Shown here: positions 53,519 to 63,383 of the stretch, one piece after another
How positions within the stretch are numbered: position 1 is the stretch's first letter
How the letters are laid out: every line of letters begins with the position of its first letter
Assembly (NCBI GenBank): GCA_900769975.1
Contig: CAAGIR010000241.1
Location: 9,950-73,949, forward strand
DNA: 64,000 nt
Source: Spirochaetia bacterium
GTDB taxonomy: Bacteria; Spirochaetota; Spirochaetia; Treponematales; Treponemataceae
Direction: 5' to 3'
Translations under genes and position numbers: made by a program
Notes under the pieces: model-generated
The model's database searches: none
What the model saw: only the letters and a program-made list of their open reading frames with translations
Told to the model about the DNA's origin: nothing

Positions 53519-56101
53519 TCACCCTTTTAATGTTACGTAAGTTTTTCCAGCTCCACCATCTTCTGCTGGTGCAAATTCAAAAGAAGCTACAACTGAACTG
53601 TGAGAAAGATAATCCTGCACAACCTGCTGTAAAATACCGTCTCCCTTTCCGTGTATTACGCTGAAATGCAGAAAATTATTCAGCAGGCACAAATCTATCT
53701 GACGTTCCAAAGAACGCAATGCTTCTTCTGACCGCATTCCAAGTAAACGAAGTTCAAAAACTGGTCGAGGGATATCTTTTTCTACGATTATGTTTCCATT
53801 TACTTCTTTGGAATTTATATCTATGGAAACAGAAGGCGTTAATGTGCGTTCCTGATTGTCGGAAAGTTTTAAATCCTTTTGTTTTACAGACATTTTTACA
53901 CTGCCAAACTGAACTTGCCAAACACCTTTGCGTGTTTCTTCTATTAAAATACCTTCGCTGTTGTTTGTTCCTGCCGTGACATACGCTCCCGGTTCAAAAG
54001 TTTTTGCTGTTTGTGATGAAGACAAAGCAGATTTTCCAGCGACTGTCAGATTTGAAGACTGATTTGACTGTACATTCGAAGATGGATTTGAAGGAAAAAG
54101 TGATGTGGCATATTTTAATGCTTCGGAATTGCTCATTTTGCGTTTTGTTTTTTTTGTACTTTTGTGATGATTTTTTGACGCAATTTGCTTTGCAAAATCC
54201 TGTTCATCCTTTGCAAGTTTTTCTTCTTCGGCTTCGAGTTTTTCTTCAAAGCGCTGTGTGTTTTGTGTCAGGTCATTTATAAACTGCTTTACGCCAAGTG
54301 TTTTTTCACGTGTAATTTCACCTTCTTTTAATGTTCGCACAAGATTTTCCAGCTGGCTACGCGTATGAATAAGAAAATCATTCAATTCCTGCTGCTTTCC
54401 CTGGCGTAATTGATTTTCTTTACGGCGAAGTTCAAATTCCTTTTGTTTCAGCCTGTCAAATTTGTCCTGATTATCTGCCTGTAATTTTTCATTTTCTTTC
54501 TGAATTTTGTTCAGTTCCAGATGTTTTTTATTTAATCCACGAATTAACGCAGAAACATCCGCTTGTTCTGTTGCAATGTAATTTTTTGCCGCTTTACAAA
54601 TATCAGAAGGAAGACCGCTTTTTTTTGCAATGTCTAGAGCGTGGCTTTCACCTGGAACACCCATCAAAAGATGATAATTTGGCGAAAGAGTGTCCTGATT
54701 AAATTCAACAGAAGCATTTATACAGCATGGATTTGTATATCCGTAATTTTTTAAAATGCCCTGATGTGTCGTTACCAGAACAAAACTTTTTCTTTCTATG
54801 AGTTTATCCAGAACAGCCATAGCAATTGCCGTTCCTTCCTGCGGATCAGTTCCGCTTCCAAGTTCGTCCAGCAAAACAAGCGTACTGTCCGTTGCAGCAT
54901 TTACCGCCTGTGCAATGTTTTTCATATGTCCGCTAAAAGTTGAAAGGCTCTGGTCGAGCGACTGGTCATCACCAATATCGGCAAAAACATTTGAAAAAAC
55001 TGGCAGACGCGTACCATCTTCGGCAGGGATAGGAAATCCGCTTTGATTAAGCATCGCCAGAAGTGCAAAAGTTTTTAGCGAAACAGTTTTACCGCCAGTA
55101 TTTGGTCCTGTTATTATAAGTACACGTTTTCCTTCTAGAAAACGAATATCAATTGGAACGGCTTTTTCTCCCAAAAGAGGGTGCCGTGCTTTTAATAAAA
55201 GTGGAGGCAATTCATTTGAAGTCTGTGCATAATTGCAGTTCTTTTCCATGCCCCACCTCTGTGCTGCCTGCGTTGTATCAAGCAAACACATAACAGGTAA
55301 TGCGGCATTTATCTGCGGGATTGAAGGCTGCAAACTTTCTGTTAATTCTGCAAGGATTTTTTTTATGACAGTCTGAAGTTCAAATTCTTTTTGAAGAAGT
55401 TCATTTGAACACAAAACAGCTTCCTGCGGTTCAACAAAAACTGTCTGTGCCGTTTGACTTACTTCATGTATAATGCCTGGAATTCTGTTTTGAAGGCTGG
55501 CCTTTACAGCAAGCACCTGCCTTCCGTTTTTTAAAACAGGAACAGTACTTTCAAGAACATTCGATAATCTTGAATCAGAAGTAAAACCTTGCATTATAGT
55601 CTTGATTTTTGAGTTCAAACTTGCTATCTGCTTTCTGATATTTACAATTTCCGGTAATTCACGCATTTCACCATCGGCTGTAATTACCCTGAAAATTTTT
55701 CTTTCCGTTTCACTTGTATCAGGAATAAGTTCAATTTGCTGCAAAAGAAGTTTAAGTTCCAGATTTACTGCATGATTTTGAACCGCCTGTTTTACACTGT
55801 TAATGCTCAATAAAAACTGACCTAAAGTTTTTACCTGTTCCAGCGTAAGGGAAGCACCGTTCATTTTTATAATTGGAATCAACTGTTTAATGTTATTCCA
55901 CGCCAATACAGGATTTGAATGAACATACGAATGATATTTTGCCCATTCCCTGCTTAAATTTTTGTGTTTTTCAATTTCTGCAGGATTTTTAAATGGTTCC
56001 CGTTCTAAAAGTATTTTTTTACCTTCCTGAGAAACACAATAATCCGCAATTTCATCACGAATTCTATAAAAGTCTATTTCTGATAATGTTTTTTTGTTCA
56101 T
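53519..56101 (-). CDS. mutS2: Endonuclease MutS2
   Basis: 860 residues. An N-terminal core and clamp region is followed by the MutS ATPase with Walker A TGPNTGGKTVSLKT, VFADIGDDQSLDQSLSTFSGHM and LLDELGSGTDPQEGTA. A long coiled coil (about 530-640) and a C-terminal Smr domain (FSVIHGKGDGILQQVV, with HGKG) follow. It acts on branched DNA or stalled ribosomes. The Smr entry motif, usually LDLRG, reads LRLLGMR. It is 60 bases after rsgA. Confidence 0.94.
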   Translation of the reverse strand: MNKKTLSEIDFYRIRDEIADYCVSQEGKKILLEREPFKNPAEIEKHKNLSREWAKYHSYVHSNPVLAWNNIKQLIPIIKMNGASLTLEQVKTLGQFLLSINSVKQAVQNHAVNLELKLLLQQIELIPDTSETERKIFRVITADGEMRELPEIVNIRKQIASLNSKIKTIMQGFTSDSRLSNVLESTVPVLKNGRQVLAVKASLQNRIPGIIHEVSQTAQTVFVEPQEAVLCSNELLQKEFELQTVIKKILAELTESLQPSIPQINAALPVMCLLDTTQAAQRWGMEKNCNYAQTSNELPPLLLKARHPLLGEKAVPIDIRFLEGKRVLIITGPNTGGKTVSLKTFALLAMLNQSGFPIPAEDGTRLPVFSNVFADIGDDQSLDQSLSTFSGHMKNIAQAVNAATDSTLVLLDELGSGTDPQEGTAIAMAVLDKLIERKSFVLVTTHQGILKNYGYTNPCCINASVEFNQDTLSPNYHLLMGVPGESHALDIAKKSGLPSDICKAAKNYIATEQADVSALIRGLNKKHLELNKIQKENEKLQADNQDKFDRLKQKEFELRRKENQLRQGKQQELNDFLIHTRSQLENLVRTLKEGEITREKTLGVKQFINDLTQNTQRFEEKLEAEEEKLAKDEQDFAKQIASKNHHKSTKKTKRKMSNSEALKYATSLFPSNPSSNVQSNQSSNLTVAGKSALSSSQTAKTFEPGAYVTAGTNNSEGILIEETRKGVWQVQFGSVKMSVKQKDLKLSDNQERTLTPSVSIDINSKEVNGNIIVEKDIPRPVFELRLLGMRSEEALRSLERQIDLCLLNNFLHFSVIHGKGDGILQQVVQDYLSHSSVVASFEFAPAEDGGAGKTYVTLKG

Positions 56102-56161
56102 AAAAATAATTCCGTTTTGGAAAAATGCATAAAAGGAGGATTTTATTCCTCACGCCAAAAA

Positions 56162-57148
56162 TTAATCACTCCAGGAACCTGTTCTTATTTCTTCAGAAAT
56201 TCTCAACCAGCTGTCATAACGTTGCTGTGATATTTGACCGTCCAAAACTGCCTGAGTAATGACGCAGCCCGGTTCAGTATTGTGTTTACAGTTCATGCCA
56301 AATTTACATTTACCCACAAACGGCTCAAATTCCCTGAAATATAATGCAAGTTCATCAGCCTGTATATCATCAAGAACAAAACGGCGAATGCCTGGTGTAT
56401 CAATTATGTTTGCTTTCAGTCCGCGAACACCTTCTGTCAAAGTTTCATTTAAAGTCAGATGGATAAGAGTGCCTTTTGTTGTAGTGTGACTTCCCCTTCC
56501 ATATTTTTTAGAAAGACTTCCTGTTTTTAAAACACAAGAATTATCCATTACATTAATAAGGCTCGACTTTCCCACTCCTGACTGCCCCACAAAAGCAGAC
56601 AAATGGTTTTCCAACAAAGCAGCAAATTCCTGCATTCCTTCACCAGTTTTGGCAGATATTTTTAAAACCTTATATCCCAAATCTTCCCAAATAGCCAGTC
56701 TTGATTCAATTTCTTCGTATTCCTGAGTATATCCTTCGTTTAAAAGTTCCTGTGCCAGATCCCATTTGTTGCAGACAATTACAGGAGTTATGCCCTGATG
56801 TTCAGCCTGTGCCAGCGCCCTGTCTATAAAACGAGGTCTGAACGGAGGTTCACAGGGTGTCGTAACAAGAATTAAATAATCCAGATTACATGCCAGAAGC
56901 TGCGGACAACGCCCCTTTACATTCCAGCGTAAAAAAGTATTTTTTCTGTCCTGAACAGAAATAACCTGCCCTTTTTCATCATTAAGCGAATCAATTTCAA
57001 TTTCTACAAAATCGCCTGGAGCAATCGGATTGTAAAATTCTTTTTCAGATTTCAACACTTTTCCTTTTATAGTGCAAAATCTTGTTTTTTCGTCATCACA
57101 TTCAACAGTAAAAAGATTATTTGTTCCAGCTATAATTAAACCTTTCAT
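56162..57148 (-). CDS. rsgA: Ribosome small subunit GTPase RsgA
   Basis: 328 residues, circularly permuted GTPase that helps mature the 30S subunit. An OB-fold N-terminus (GDFVEIEIDS) precedes the G4-like VCNKWDLA, the P-loop GQSGVGKSSLIN, switch II DTPGIRRF and the zinc-binding CKFGMNCKHNTEPGC. GSHTTTKGTLIHL corresponds to switch I (GRHTTT). It lies between argS and mutS2. Confidence 0.95.
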   Translation of the reverse strand: MKGLIIAGTNNLFTVECDDEKTRFCTIKGKVLKSEKEFYNPIAPGDFVEIEIDSLNDEKGQVISVQDRKNTFLRWNVKGRCPQLLACNLDYLILVTTPCEPPFRPRFIDRALAQAEHQGITPVIVCNKWDLAQELLNEGYTQEYEEIESRLAIWEDLGYKVLKISAKTGEGMQEFAALLENHLSAFVGQSGVGKSSLINVMDNSCVLKTGSLSKKYGRGSHTTTKGTLIHLTLNETLTEGVRGLKANIIDTPGIRRFVLDDIQADELALYFREFEPFVGKCKFGMNCKHNTEPGCVITQAVLDGQISQQRYDSWLRISEEIRTGSWSD

Positions 57149-57170
57149 AATATCAGTTTATACTTTTTAT

Positions 57171-59003
57171 TTACATTTTTTCAAGATACGGTACAAGAAC
57201 AAGTTCCATTGCATTTTTGATAACTTGTAAAGTACAATTTGCCAGATAAAGTCTTGCGCCTGCCAGTTTTTCATTTTCAGCATTTAAAATAGAACAATTC
57301 TGATAGAATTTGCTGAAAAGTTTTGCAGTGTCGTACAGATAAACAGCAACACAACTAGGGTCCAGATTTTCTGCGGCACGCTGAACAATTGCAGGAAAAT
57401 CGCCAAGCTGCCTGATTAACGCCCATTCATCTTCACCAGACAACAAAGTAACGGCATCTTCATCAGAATTGATGTTAATTCCAGATTCCTGTGCTTTCGA
57501 CAAAATTGAATTAATTCTAGCACCCATATACTGCAAATAAGGACCTGTATTTCCGTTAAAACTCAAAGATTCTTCTGGATTAAAAAGCATGTCTTTAATA
57601 GGAGTTGCCTGCAAAAGATAATAATGCAAAGCACCTAAAGCAACTTTTTCTGCCACATCATCAGCATTTCTCACCTGCTCATCACGACCACGTTCCTTTA
57701 TTGCGGCCAAAGCATCGGCATGCAAAGAATTAAGCAAATCATCGGCATCTACAATAGTACCTTCACGACTTTTCATTCGACCACTAGGAAGATTTACAAG
57801 ACCGTAACTCAAATGATAAAGATTTTCTGCCCAATCAAAACCAAGCTTCTTTAATATATGGAACAAAATCTTAAAATGATAATTCTGTTCACTTGCAACA
57901 ACATAAACAAGCTGATTAAAATCCCAGTCATCATGACGGCTGATTGCAGTACCAATATCCTGCGTAATATAAACCGACGTACCGTCCTTGCGCAAAAGCA
58001 CTTTTTCGTGTGCATCTTCATCCTTGCCTTTTCCTACGACATCGGTAACATCAATTCGCACAGAACCATCCTCTGCCTTAAAGAAAACACCTTTTTCAAG
58101 CCCTTTTATGATTTCATCTTTTCCTTTAAGATAAGTTTCGCTTTCCATGTAAAGTTTATCAAAAGAAACATCAGTCCTTTCGTAAGTTTCCTTTACACCA
58201 TCAAGCGTCCACTTATTCATTTTTTCCCACAAAGCACGTACTTCGGGATTGCCGTTTTCCCATTCCACAAGCATATCTTCTGCCATTTGAGCGGCTTGTG
58301 GATGTGCAGTTTCAGGTTTGTCCTTTTCGCCTTTCAGATAGCGATCAAATTCCACATAACATTGACCTACAAAATGATCGCCTTTTATGCCAAGAGATTC
58401 TGGAGTTTCCCCTTTTTCTTCGTGGAACATTTTATAAGCAAGCATAGATTTACAGATGTGAACACCACGATTGTTGATTAAATCTACCTTATAAACTTCG
58501 GCACCCGCTTTTTTCAAAATTCTGCTTACCGACTCACCCAACGCATCATTGCGCAAATGCCCCAAATGAAGCGGTTTGTTTGTATTTGGAGAAGAAAATT
58601 CTACCATAACACGTCTGCCAGCCAAAGGTTTTTCGCCATTTTGATTATAACAACCGTAATTATCTTTCTGTTCGTTTATGGCACGCAAAATTGGCAAAGC
58701 CGAACTTGATTTATCAAGTTTAATGTTTACATAAGGACCAACCGCAAGAATTTCTCCCAATGAACATTCTTTTATACATGACGCGACACAAGATGCAATC
58801 TGTACAGGTGCCATTTTAAAAAGTTTAGAAAAAATGAACATTGGCGAGCCTAAATCTCCCATTTCTGGGTTTGGCACATTTTGTACCACAACTTTTTGCA
58901 ACAACGATTGCAATTCTTCATTTATTTCGATATTTTTTTCTTTACAAAAGTCAATTACCGCAGAACAGATAATATTTTTGAATTCTGTTTTTGAATCTGC
59001 CAT
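57171..59003 (-). CDS. argS: Arginyl-tRNA synthetase
   Basis: 610 residues. Class I synthetase: VEFSSPNTNKPLHLGHLRND (HIGH-like motif HLGH), GLVNLPSGRMKSREGTIV (KMSK-like region) and DALRYYLL-like ALHYYLLQATPIKDMLF. An Arg-tRNA-synthetase N-terminal domain (about 1-105) and a C-terminal anticodon-binding domain (NSILSKAQESGININ) are present. It heads the minus-strand group argS-rsgA-mutS2-methyltransferase. Confidence 0.96.
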   Translation of the reverse strand: MADSKTEFKNIICSAVIDFCKEKNIEINEELQSLLQKVVVQNVPNPEMGDLGSPMFIFSKLFKMAPVQIASCVASCIKECSLGEILAVGPYVNIKLDKSSSALPILRAINEQKDNYGCYNQNGEKPLAGRRVMVEFSSPNTNKPLHLGHLRNDALGESVSRILKKAGAEVYKVDLINNRGVHICKSMLAYKMFHEEKGETPESLGIKGDHFVGQCYVEFDRYLKGEKDKPETAHPQAAQMAEDMLVEWENGNPEVRALWEKMNKWTLDGVKETYERTDVSFDKLYMESETYLKGKDEIIKGLEKGVFFKAEDGSVRIDVTDVVGKGKDEDAHEKVLLRKDGTSVYITQDIGTAISRHDDWDFNQLVYVVASEQNYHFKILFHILKKLGFDWAENLYHLSYGLVNLPSGRMKSREGTIVDADDLLNSLHADALAAIKERGRDEQVRNADDVAEKVALGALHYYLLQATPIKDMLFNPEESLSFNGNTGPYLQYMGARINSILSKAQESGININSDEDAVTLLSGEDEWALIRQLGDFPAIVQRAAENLDPSCVAVYLYDTAKLFSKFYQNCSILNAENEKLAGARLYLANCTLQVIKNAMELVLVPYLEKM

Positions 59004-59201
59004 TTTACTACCCCAAAAGTTTAATTATTGTCTTATCAAACACTTTTTAATTTAAAATAACACACACATAATATCAATTTTTTTAATATAAAACAAGGTC
59101 AATAGTAGATTTTGCACATTTATGATTTTTGCACATTTATGTCACAAACTGACAGGCTCAAACATTTTTTTTGTAAATTTACTTAGAAAAATTACTTGTA
59201 T

Positions 59202-59231
59202 TTGTAACTTTTTAATGTTATTTTTTATTAT
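59202..59231 (+). promoter_or_regulatory. Candidate promoter of the alarmone synthetase gene
   Basis: TTGTAA (59202-59207), 18-base spacer, TATTAT (59226-59231). The ATG at 59232 immediately follows the -10 box and the second ATG (59238) is close to the expected transcription start. Confidence 0.4.
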
Positions 59232-59936
59232 ATGAGTATGACTAGTGAAGATGAATTTATTGGCGATGAATTAACCATGCCTACATTACCCGTACAAAAT
59301 CAACCACCTGCAAATCCTGATGATTTTTATAAAATGGCTTTTCAATTTCAAAAAATAATGATGATTTACGAAAGTGCCATCAAGCAGATTGAAACAAAAC
59401 TCGACATTCTCAATAAAGAAAGTAAAGTCAGCCGAAAAAGAAATCCTATTGAAACAATAAAAAGCCGCATTAAATCGCCAGACAGTATTGCAAAAAAACT
59501 GGAAAAAAAGAATCTTCCCGTAACATTTGAATCTATGATGACAAATCTGAACGATATTGCAGGCGTTCGCGTAATCTGCCCGTATATTTCAGATATTTAC
59601 AGTGTGCGTGAAATGCTTTTAAAACAGCCAGACATACAGCTTATACAGGAAAATGATTACATAAGCGAGCCAAAAGCAAGCGGCTACAGAAGTCTGCATC
59701 TCGTAATTGAAGTGCCAATTTACCTTTCCAAAACAGCACATAATGTTCGTGTAGAAATCCAGCTTAGAACTATTGCAATGGACTTTTGGGCAAGCCTGGA
59801 ACACGAACTTCACTACAAAAATGATTCAGATGTTCCCGACAGCATACGCAGGGAATTATTCCGAGTAGCAGAAACAATCGCTATGACAGACAGAGAGATG
59901 GAAGAAATTGCACTGGAACTTCAGGCACTTGATTAA
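59232..59936 (+). CDS. relQ: Small alarmone synthetase (RelQ/YjbM type)
   Basis: 234 residues with only the RelA/SpoT synthetase domain, no HD hydrolase, no TGS. The landmarks are SRIKSPDSIAKKLEK, LNDIAGVRVICPYISDIY, YISEPKASGYRSLHLVIE and VRVEIQLRTIAMDFWASLEHELHYK. It transfers pyrophosphate to GDP/GTP to make (p)ppGpp. The start may be ATG 59232 or 59238; no Shine-Dalgarno is visible. It is followed 22 bases later by the dGTPase-like gene, on the same strand, likely one transcript. Confidence 0.93.
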   Translation: MSMTSEDEFIGDELTMPTLPVQNQPPANPDDFYKMAFQFQKIMMIYESAIKQIETKLDILNKESKVSRKRNPIETIKSRIKSPDSIAKKLEKKNLPVTFESMMTNLNDIAGVRVICPYISDIYSVREMLLKQPDIQLIQENDYISEPKASGYRSLHLVIEVPIYLSKTAHNVRVEIQLRTIAMDFWASLEHELHYKNDSDVPDSIRRELFRVAETIAMTDREMEEIALELQALD

Positions 59937-59958
59937 TCTCTGGTAAAAAGGATTTTTA

Positions 59959-61242
59959 ATGAAAAACAGTTTTATAAAAGAACGGACAGATGAAAATTCA
60001 CCAAAATGGGAAAAATCAATAGCACGAGAAATCCCCCTTTATTCCAGAAATGATATACGCACAGAATTTGAACGTGATTACACAAGAATTTTACATTCAC
60101 AAGCCTACAGACGTTTAAAACATAAAACTCAGTTTTTTTTTGCTCCGCATAACGATCACATTTGCACAAGAATGGAACATGTAATGCACGTTGCTTCGGT
60201 GGCGTCTACAATTTCAAAATATCTGGGATTAAACGAACAGCTAGCAAGTGCAATTGCAATGGGACACGACATAGGACATGCACCTTTTGGTCACCATGGC
60301 GAAGACTGCCTGAACAAACTTCTGGAACAAAAACAAGGCCATAATGCTCCCAAAAAATTCTGGCACGAGCGAAACAGTCTTTTTTTTGCTGATTATATAG
60401 AAACATTACAGGATCCAAATGGAATTGAACAGCCTTTAAACCTCACTTACGCAGTGCGGGACGGATTAATCTGCCATTGTGGTGAAATTGACCAGCAGGG
60501 AATAAAACCGCGCGAACAGGCAATCGATTTATATTCCATGAAACGGCCAGGTTTTACACAGCCATTTACCTGGGAAGGATGCGTTGTAAAAATTGCAGAC
60601 AAAATTGCCTATCTGGGACGCGATCTGGAAGACGCACGAGCTTACCACATTCTGGATATGTCAGCATACCGCCAGCTGCGTGAAATTGTAGGTTCCACGC
60701 TTGGTTTTGAACGAAAAGGAGCAAAAGCACTCCGAAGCGGAAAAGCCGTAAACACGACAACTTTAATTAATGATTTAATCGTAGATTTATGCGAACAAAG
60801 CAGCCCCGAAAAAGGACTTTGTTTTTCTGATGAATACTTTAAATTTATTCTGGAACTAAAAAAGTTTAATTTTTCACGCATTTATAATCACTGGCGACTG
60901 GGAGAATTTGCAATTTACGCAGAAAATGTTATCAGCACGATTTTCAGGACATTACAGAAAACAAAAATATATGCAGAAAACGGACGAATTTCGCAAACTT
61001 TACAGCATTACCCCAAATTGTGCCAGACTTTTGAAGACTGGCTCATAAAATATACAACCTACCAGCCGTTTATCTCCGAAAAACATAGTTTTGTAGATAA
61101 AAAAGCCATACTCAAATACAACACGCCGCTTGTTTTTGATCTGCACGATGAAGAATCCTACACAAAGTGCATAATAGAATACATTTCTGGAATGACAGAC
61201 CAGTTTGCCATCCAGATTTACGAAGAAATTATAACTTTTTAA
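59959..61242 (+). CDS. dgt: dGTP triphosphohydrolase-like HD protein
   Basis: 427 residues. YTRILHSQAYRRLKHKTQFFF is the family N-terminus. HD metal motifs are HICTRMEHVMHVA, IAMGHDIGHAPFGHHGE and IADKIAYLGRDLEDA. Hydrolyses dGTP (or other dNTPs) to deoxynucleoside and triphosphate. AAGGA precedes the ATG. Coupled to relQ, suggesting a joint role in guanine nucleotide control (inferred). It is about 100 residues longer than the shortest members but normal for the Dgt type 2 group. Confidence 0.93.
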   Translation: MKNSFIKERTDENSPKWEKSIAREIPLYSRNDIRTEFERDYTRILHSQAYRRLKHKTQFFFAPHNDHICTRMEHVMHVASVASTISKYLGLNEQLASAIAMGHDIGHAPFGHHGEDCLNKLLEQKQGHNAPKKFWHERNSLFFADYIETLQDPNGIEQPLNLTYAVRDGLICHCGEIDQQGIKPREQAIDLYSMKRPGFTQPFTWEGCVVKIADKIAYLGRDLEDARAYHILDMSAYRQLREIVGSTLGFERKGAKALRSGKAVNTTTLINDLIVDLCEQSSPEKGLCFSDEYFKFILELKKFNFSRIYNHWRLGEFAIYAENVISTIFRTLQKTKIYAENGRISQTLQHYPKLCQTFEDWLIKYTTYQPFISEKHSFVDKKAILKYNTPLVFDLHDEESYTKCIIEYISGMTDQFAIQIYEEIITF

Positions 61243-61255
61243 GCAATTATTCTGA

Positions 61256-63184
61256 TTATTCTGACTGCTTTTGTTTTTTAAACAGTTCAATACATTCTTT
61301 TTCGGGAATTGCACGACTGAACAAAAATCCCTGAATGTAATCGGCACCATCATTTTGGACAGTTTCAGACTGCGACATCGTTTCTACCCCTTCTACAAGA
61401 ATATCAAAACCAGCATCTTTAAACGTACTCAAAATATTCTTTAAGAAAAGGTCCCCGTTTGCATCATCTTCAGTCATCAAAACAAGACTTCGGTCAATTT
61501 TTATAGTAGAAAAAGGAAGCTTTACAACATTTGCAAGATTTGAATAACCAGTACCAAAGTCATCAAGATAAAATCTGATGCCTTCTTTTGCAAGTGTAAT
61601 CATATTTGCCTTTACGACATTAAAATCTTCTATAAAAATACTTTCCGTGATTTCTATAATAATTCTATTTGGCGACAGGTTATACTTGCGGATAGTACTC
61701 AGAACTTTTTCTACAACATTCGGATTAACCATCTGATATACAGAAAAATTCACAGAAACAGCCTGAATAATGTCAAGATTTTCGGAAATAAACTTGCAGA
61801 CTTTTTCAAAAACAACAAAACCTAGTTTTTCTATAAGGCCCCGGTTTTCTGCCACTTCAATAAATTCTACAGGAGAAATATTTCCAATTTCTGTAAAATT
61901 CAAACGTGCAAGCGCTTCCATATAAGTAAATTTCTTTTCCTGCACAGAATAAATAGGCTGATACCAGATATGAAACTGCCTTGAATCAATGTTAAGTTCT
62001 CTTTTTAAAATCTTGTAAATTTCTTTTTTGCGTTCCATTGATAGCAGAATAGAGTCATCGCAAATCCTTAAAGTATGATGATTTTCTTTTTTTTCTTTTA
62101 TAAGGATATCATTAATGACTTCTGTCAATGTTTCGTACGAAATCTTACCTTTCACAAAATTTACGCCCACATAATAAGCATCAAGAGGAGCAGGCAAAAG
62201 ATCATCATAATTTTTGTTCACATCGTTAATAAACTGTTCAATACATTCAGAAAAATCATAAAGTTCTTCCATAGAGGAGCATATACCTGCAAACCTGTTT
62301 GTAGAAATGTGGTAAGAAAAATTTTTAAAATGCCTTGTGATTTGCTTACCTATGCTGAACAAAAGCTGGTTCATTTCTGTAGAATCCATATTTTGCATGA
62401 GCATATTCGAATTTTCTATAGAAAGGACAAACAAATACCCTTCTGAACTTCTTTCTGTAACATATTTTTTTAGTTTAGGTTCGGTCATAAGACCTGTAAT
62501 AACATCATATTCCTGCAAATCGGCTTGAATGGTAATATAAACAAAAAACAAAGCCGCAAAAGATGCAACACCCGTCATAATCACCTTTGCATTAAAAATC
62601 TGGAAACACAAAAATCCCATGGAAATGAACGGATAAATCAAAAATACAAAAAACACACGCCTGGGCATAGTTTTGTGCTTTATTATAGTAGAAACAACAG
62701 TATGAATGGCATAATAACCAGTAAGCAAATAAGTGATGTTTTTAAGCGGTCCCCTTACATAACCAAGTTCCATGTCATAGCGGAAAATCCATCCTGTTTT
62801 GATATTTATAAGGACAATTATAACATAAACTAAATAAAATGCCCTATTAATATATAGAAAAATTTTTCCAATTTTAGAATATGAAAAAGCAAGATTATTT
62901 GCATAACTGTAAATGATAAGAGGAATCATGCACAGCAGGAGGAAGAAAATTGTAGTAGAAGCAGTGCCGAGCCAAAGAGGAATTTTATAATAATAGGTAA
63001 TGCACACAACAGAAATGATGTCACAAAATGCCGTAATAAAGGATGAAGTACTTCCATATAAAAATAAACGGTGCTTTCTGTCATCAAACGAATACGACAT
63101 CAAGATATTTACAGTCATTATAAGAGAAAAGATGCAAGTAAATATTTCACCAAAACAAAAGTAATCAAGTCCCATAAAAGCCAT
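61256..63184 (-). CDS. Membrane EAL-domain c-di-GMP phosphodiesterase with degenerate GGDEF
   Basis: 642 residues. About seven membrane helices (1-220), then a GGDEF-like region without the GGDEF signature (about 230-370; RFAGICSSMEELYDF instead), then a full EAL domain: FTYMEALARLNF, LIIEITESIF-like RIIIEITESIF, LDDFGTGYSNLANV, ILVEGVETMSQSE and YIQGFLFSRAIP. It should hydrolyse c-di-GMP. The membrane sensor has no recognised ligand. Its 3' end converges with dgt, 13 bases between. Confidence 0.92.
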   Translation of the reverse strand: MAFMGLDYFCFGEIFTCIFSLIMTVNILMSYSFDDRKHRLFLYGSTSSFITAFCDIISVVCITYYYKIPLWLGTASTTIFFLLLCMIPLIIYSYANNLAFSYSKIGKIFLYINRAFYLVYVIIVLINIKTGWIFRYDMELGYVRGPLKNITYLLTGYYAIHTVVSTIIKHKTMPRRVFFVFLIYPFISMGFLCFQIFNAKVIMTGVASFAALFFVYITIQADLQEYDVITGLMTEPKLKKYVTERSSEGYLFVLSIENSNMLMQNMDSTEMNQLLFSIGKQITRHFKNFSYHISTNRFAGICSSMEELYDFSECIEQFINDVNKNYDDLLPAPLDAYYVGVNFVKGKISYETLTEVINDILIKEKKENHHTLRICDDSILLSMERKKEIYKILKRELNIDSRQFHIWYQPIYSVQEKKFTYMEALARLNFTEIGNISPVEFIEVAENRGLIEKLGFVVFEKVCKFISENLDIIQAVSVNFSVYQMVNPNVVEKVLSTIRKYNLSPNRIIIEITESIFIEDFNVVKANMITLAKEGIRFYLDDFGTGYSNLANVVKLPFSTIKIDRSLVLMTEDDANGDLFLKNILSTFKDAGFDILVEGVETMSQSETVQNDGADYIQGFLFSRAIPEKECIELFKKQKQSE

Positions 63185-63383
63185 ACTTAACTATATCACA
63201 AAAACAGTTTTTTTCCAACTGGAACTTTTCCTAAAGTTATTATAAATTCTTTCCGATAATGAATTTGGGTATTTATATTTTTGAGTATTTAATTCTTGAT
63301 AATATTTTGAATATTTGATTTAATTACTCTGTATGCGTATAAATATTATTAAATGACAAATATATATAAATAATGGAGGTAAG

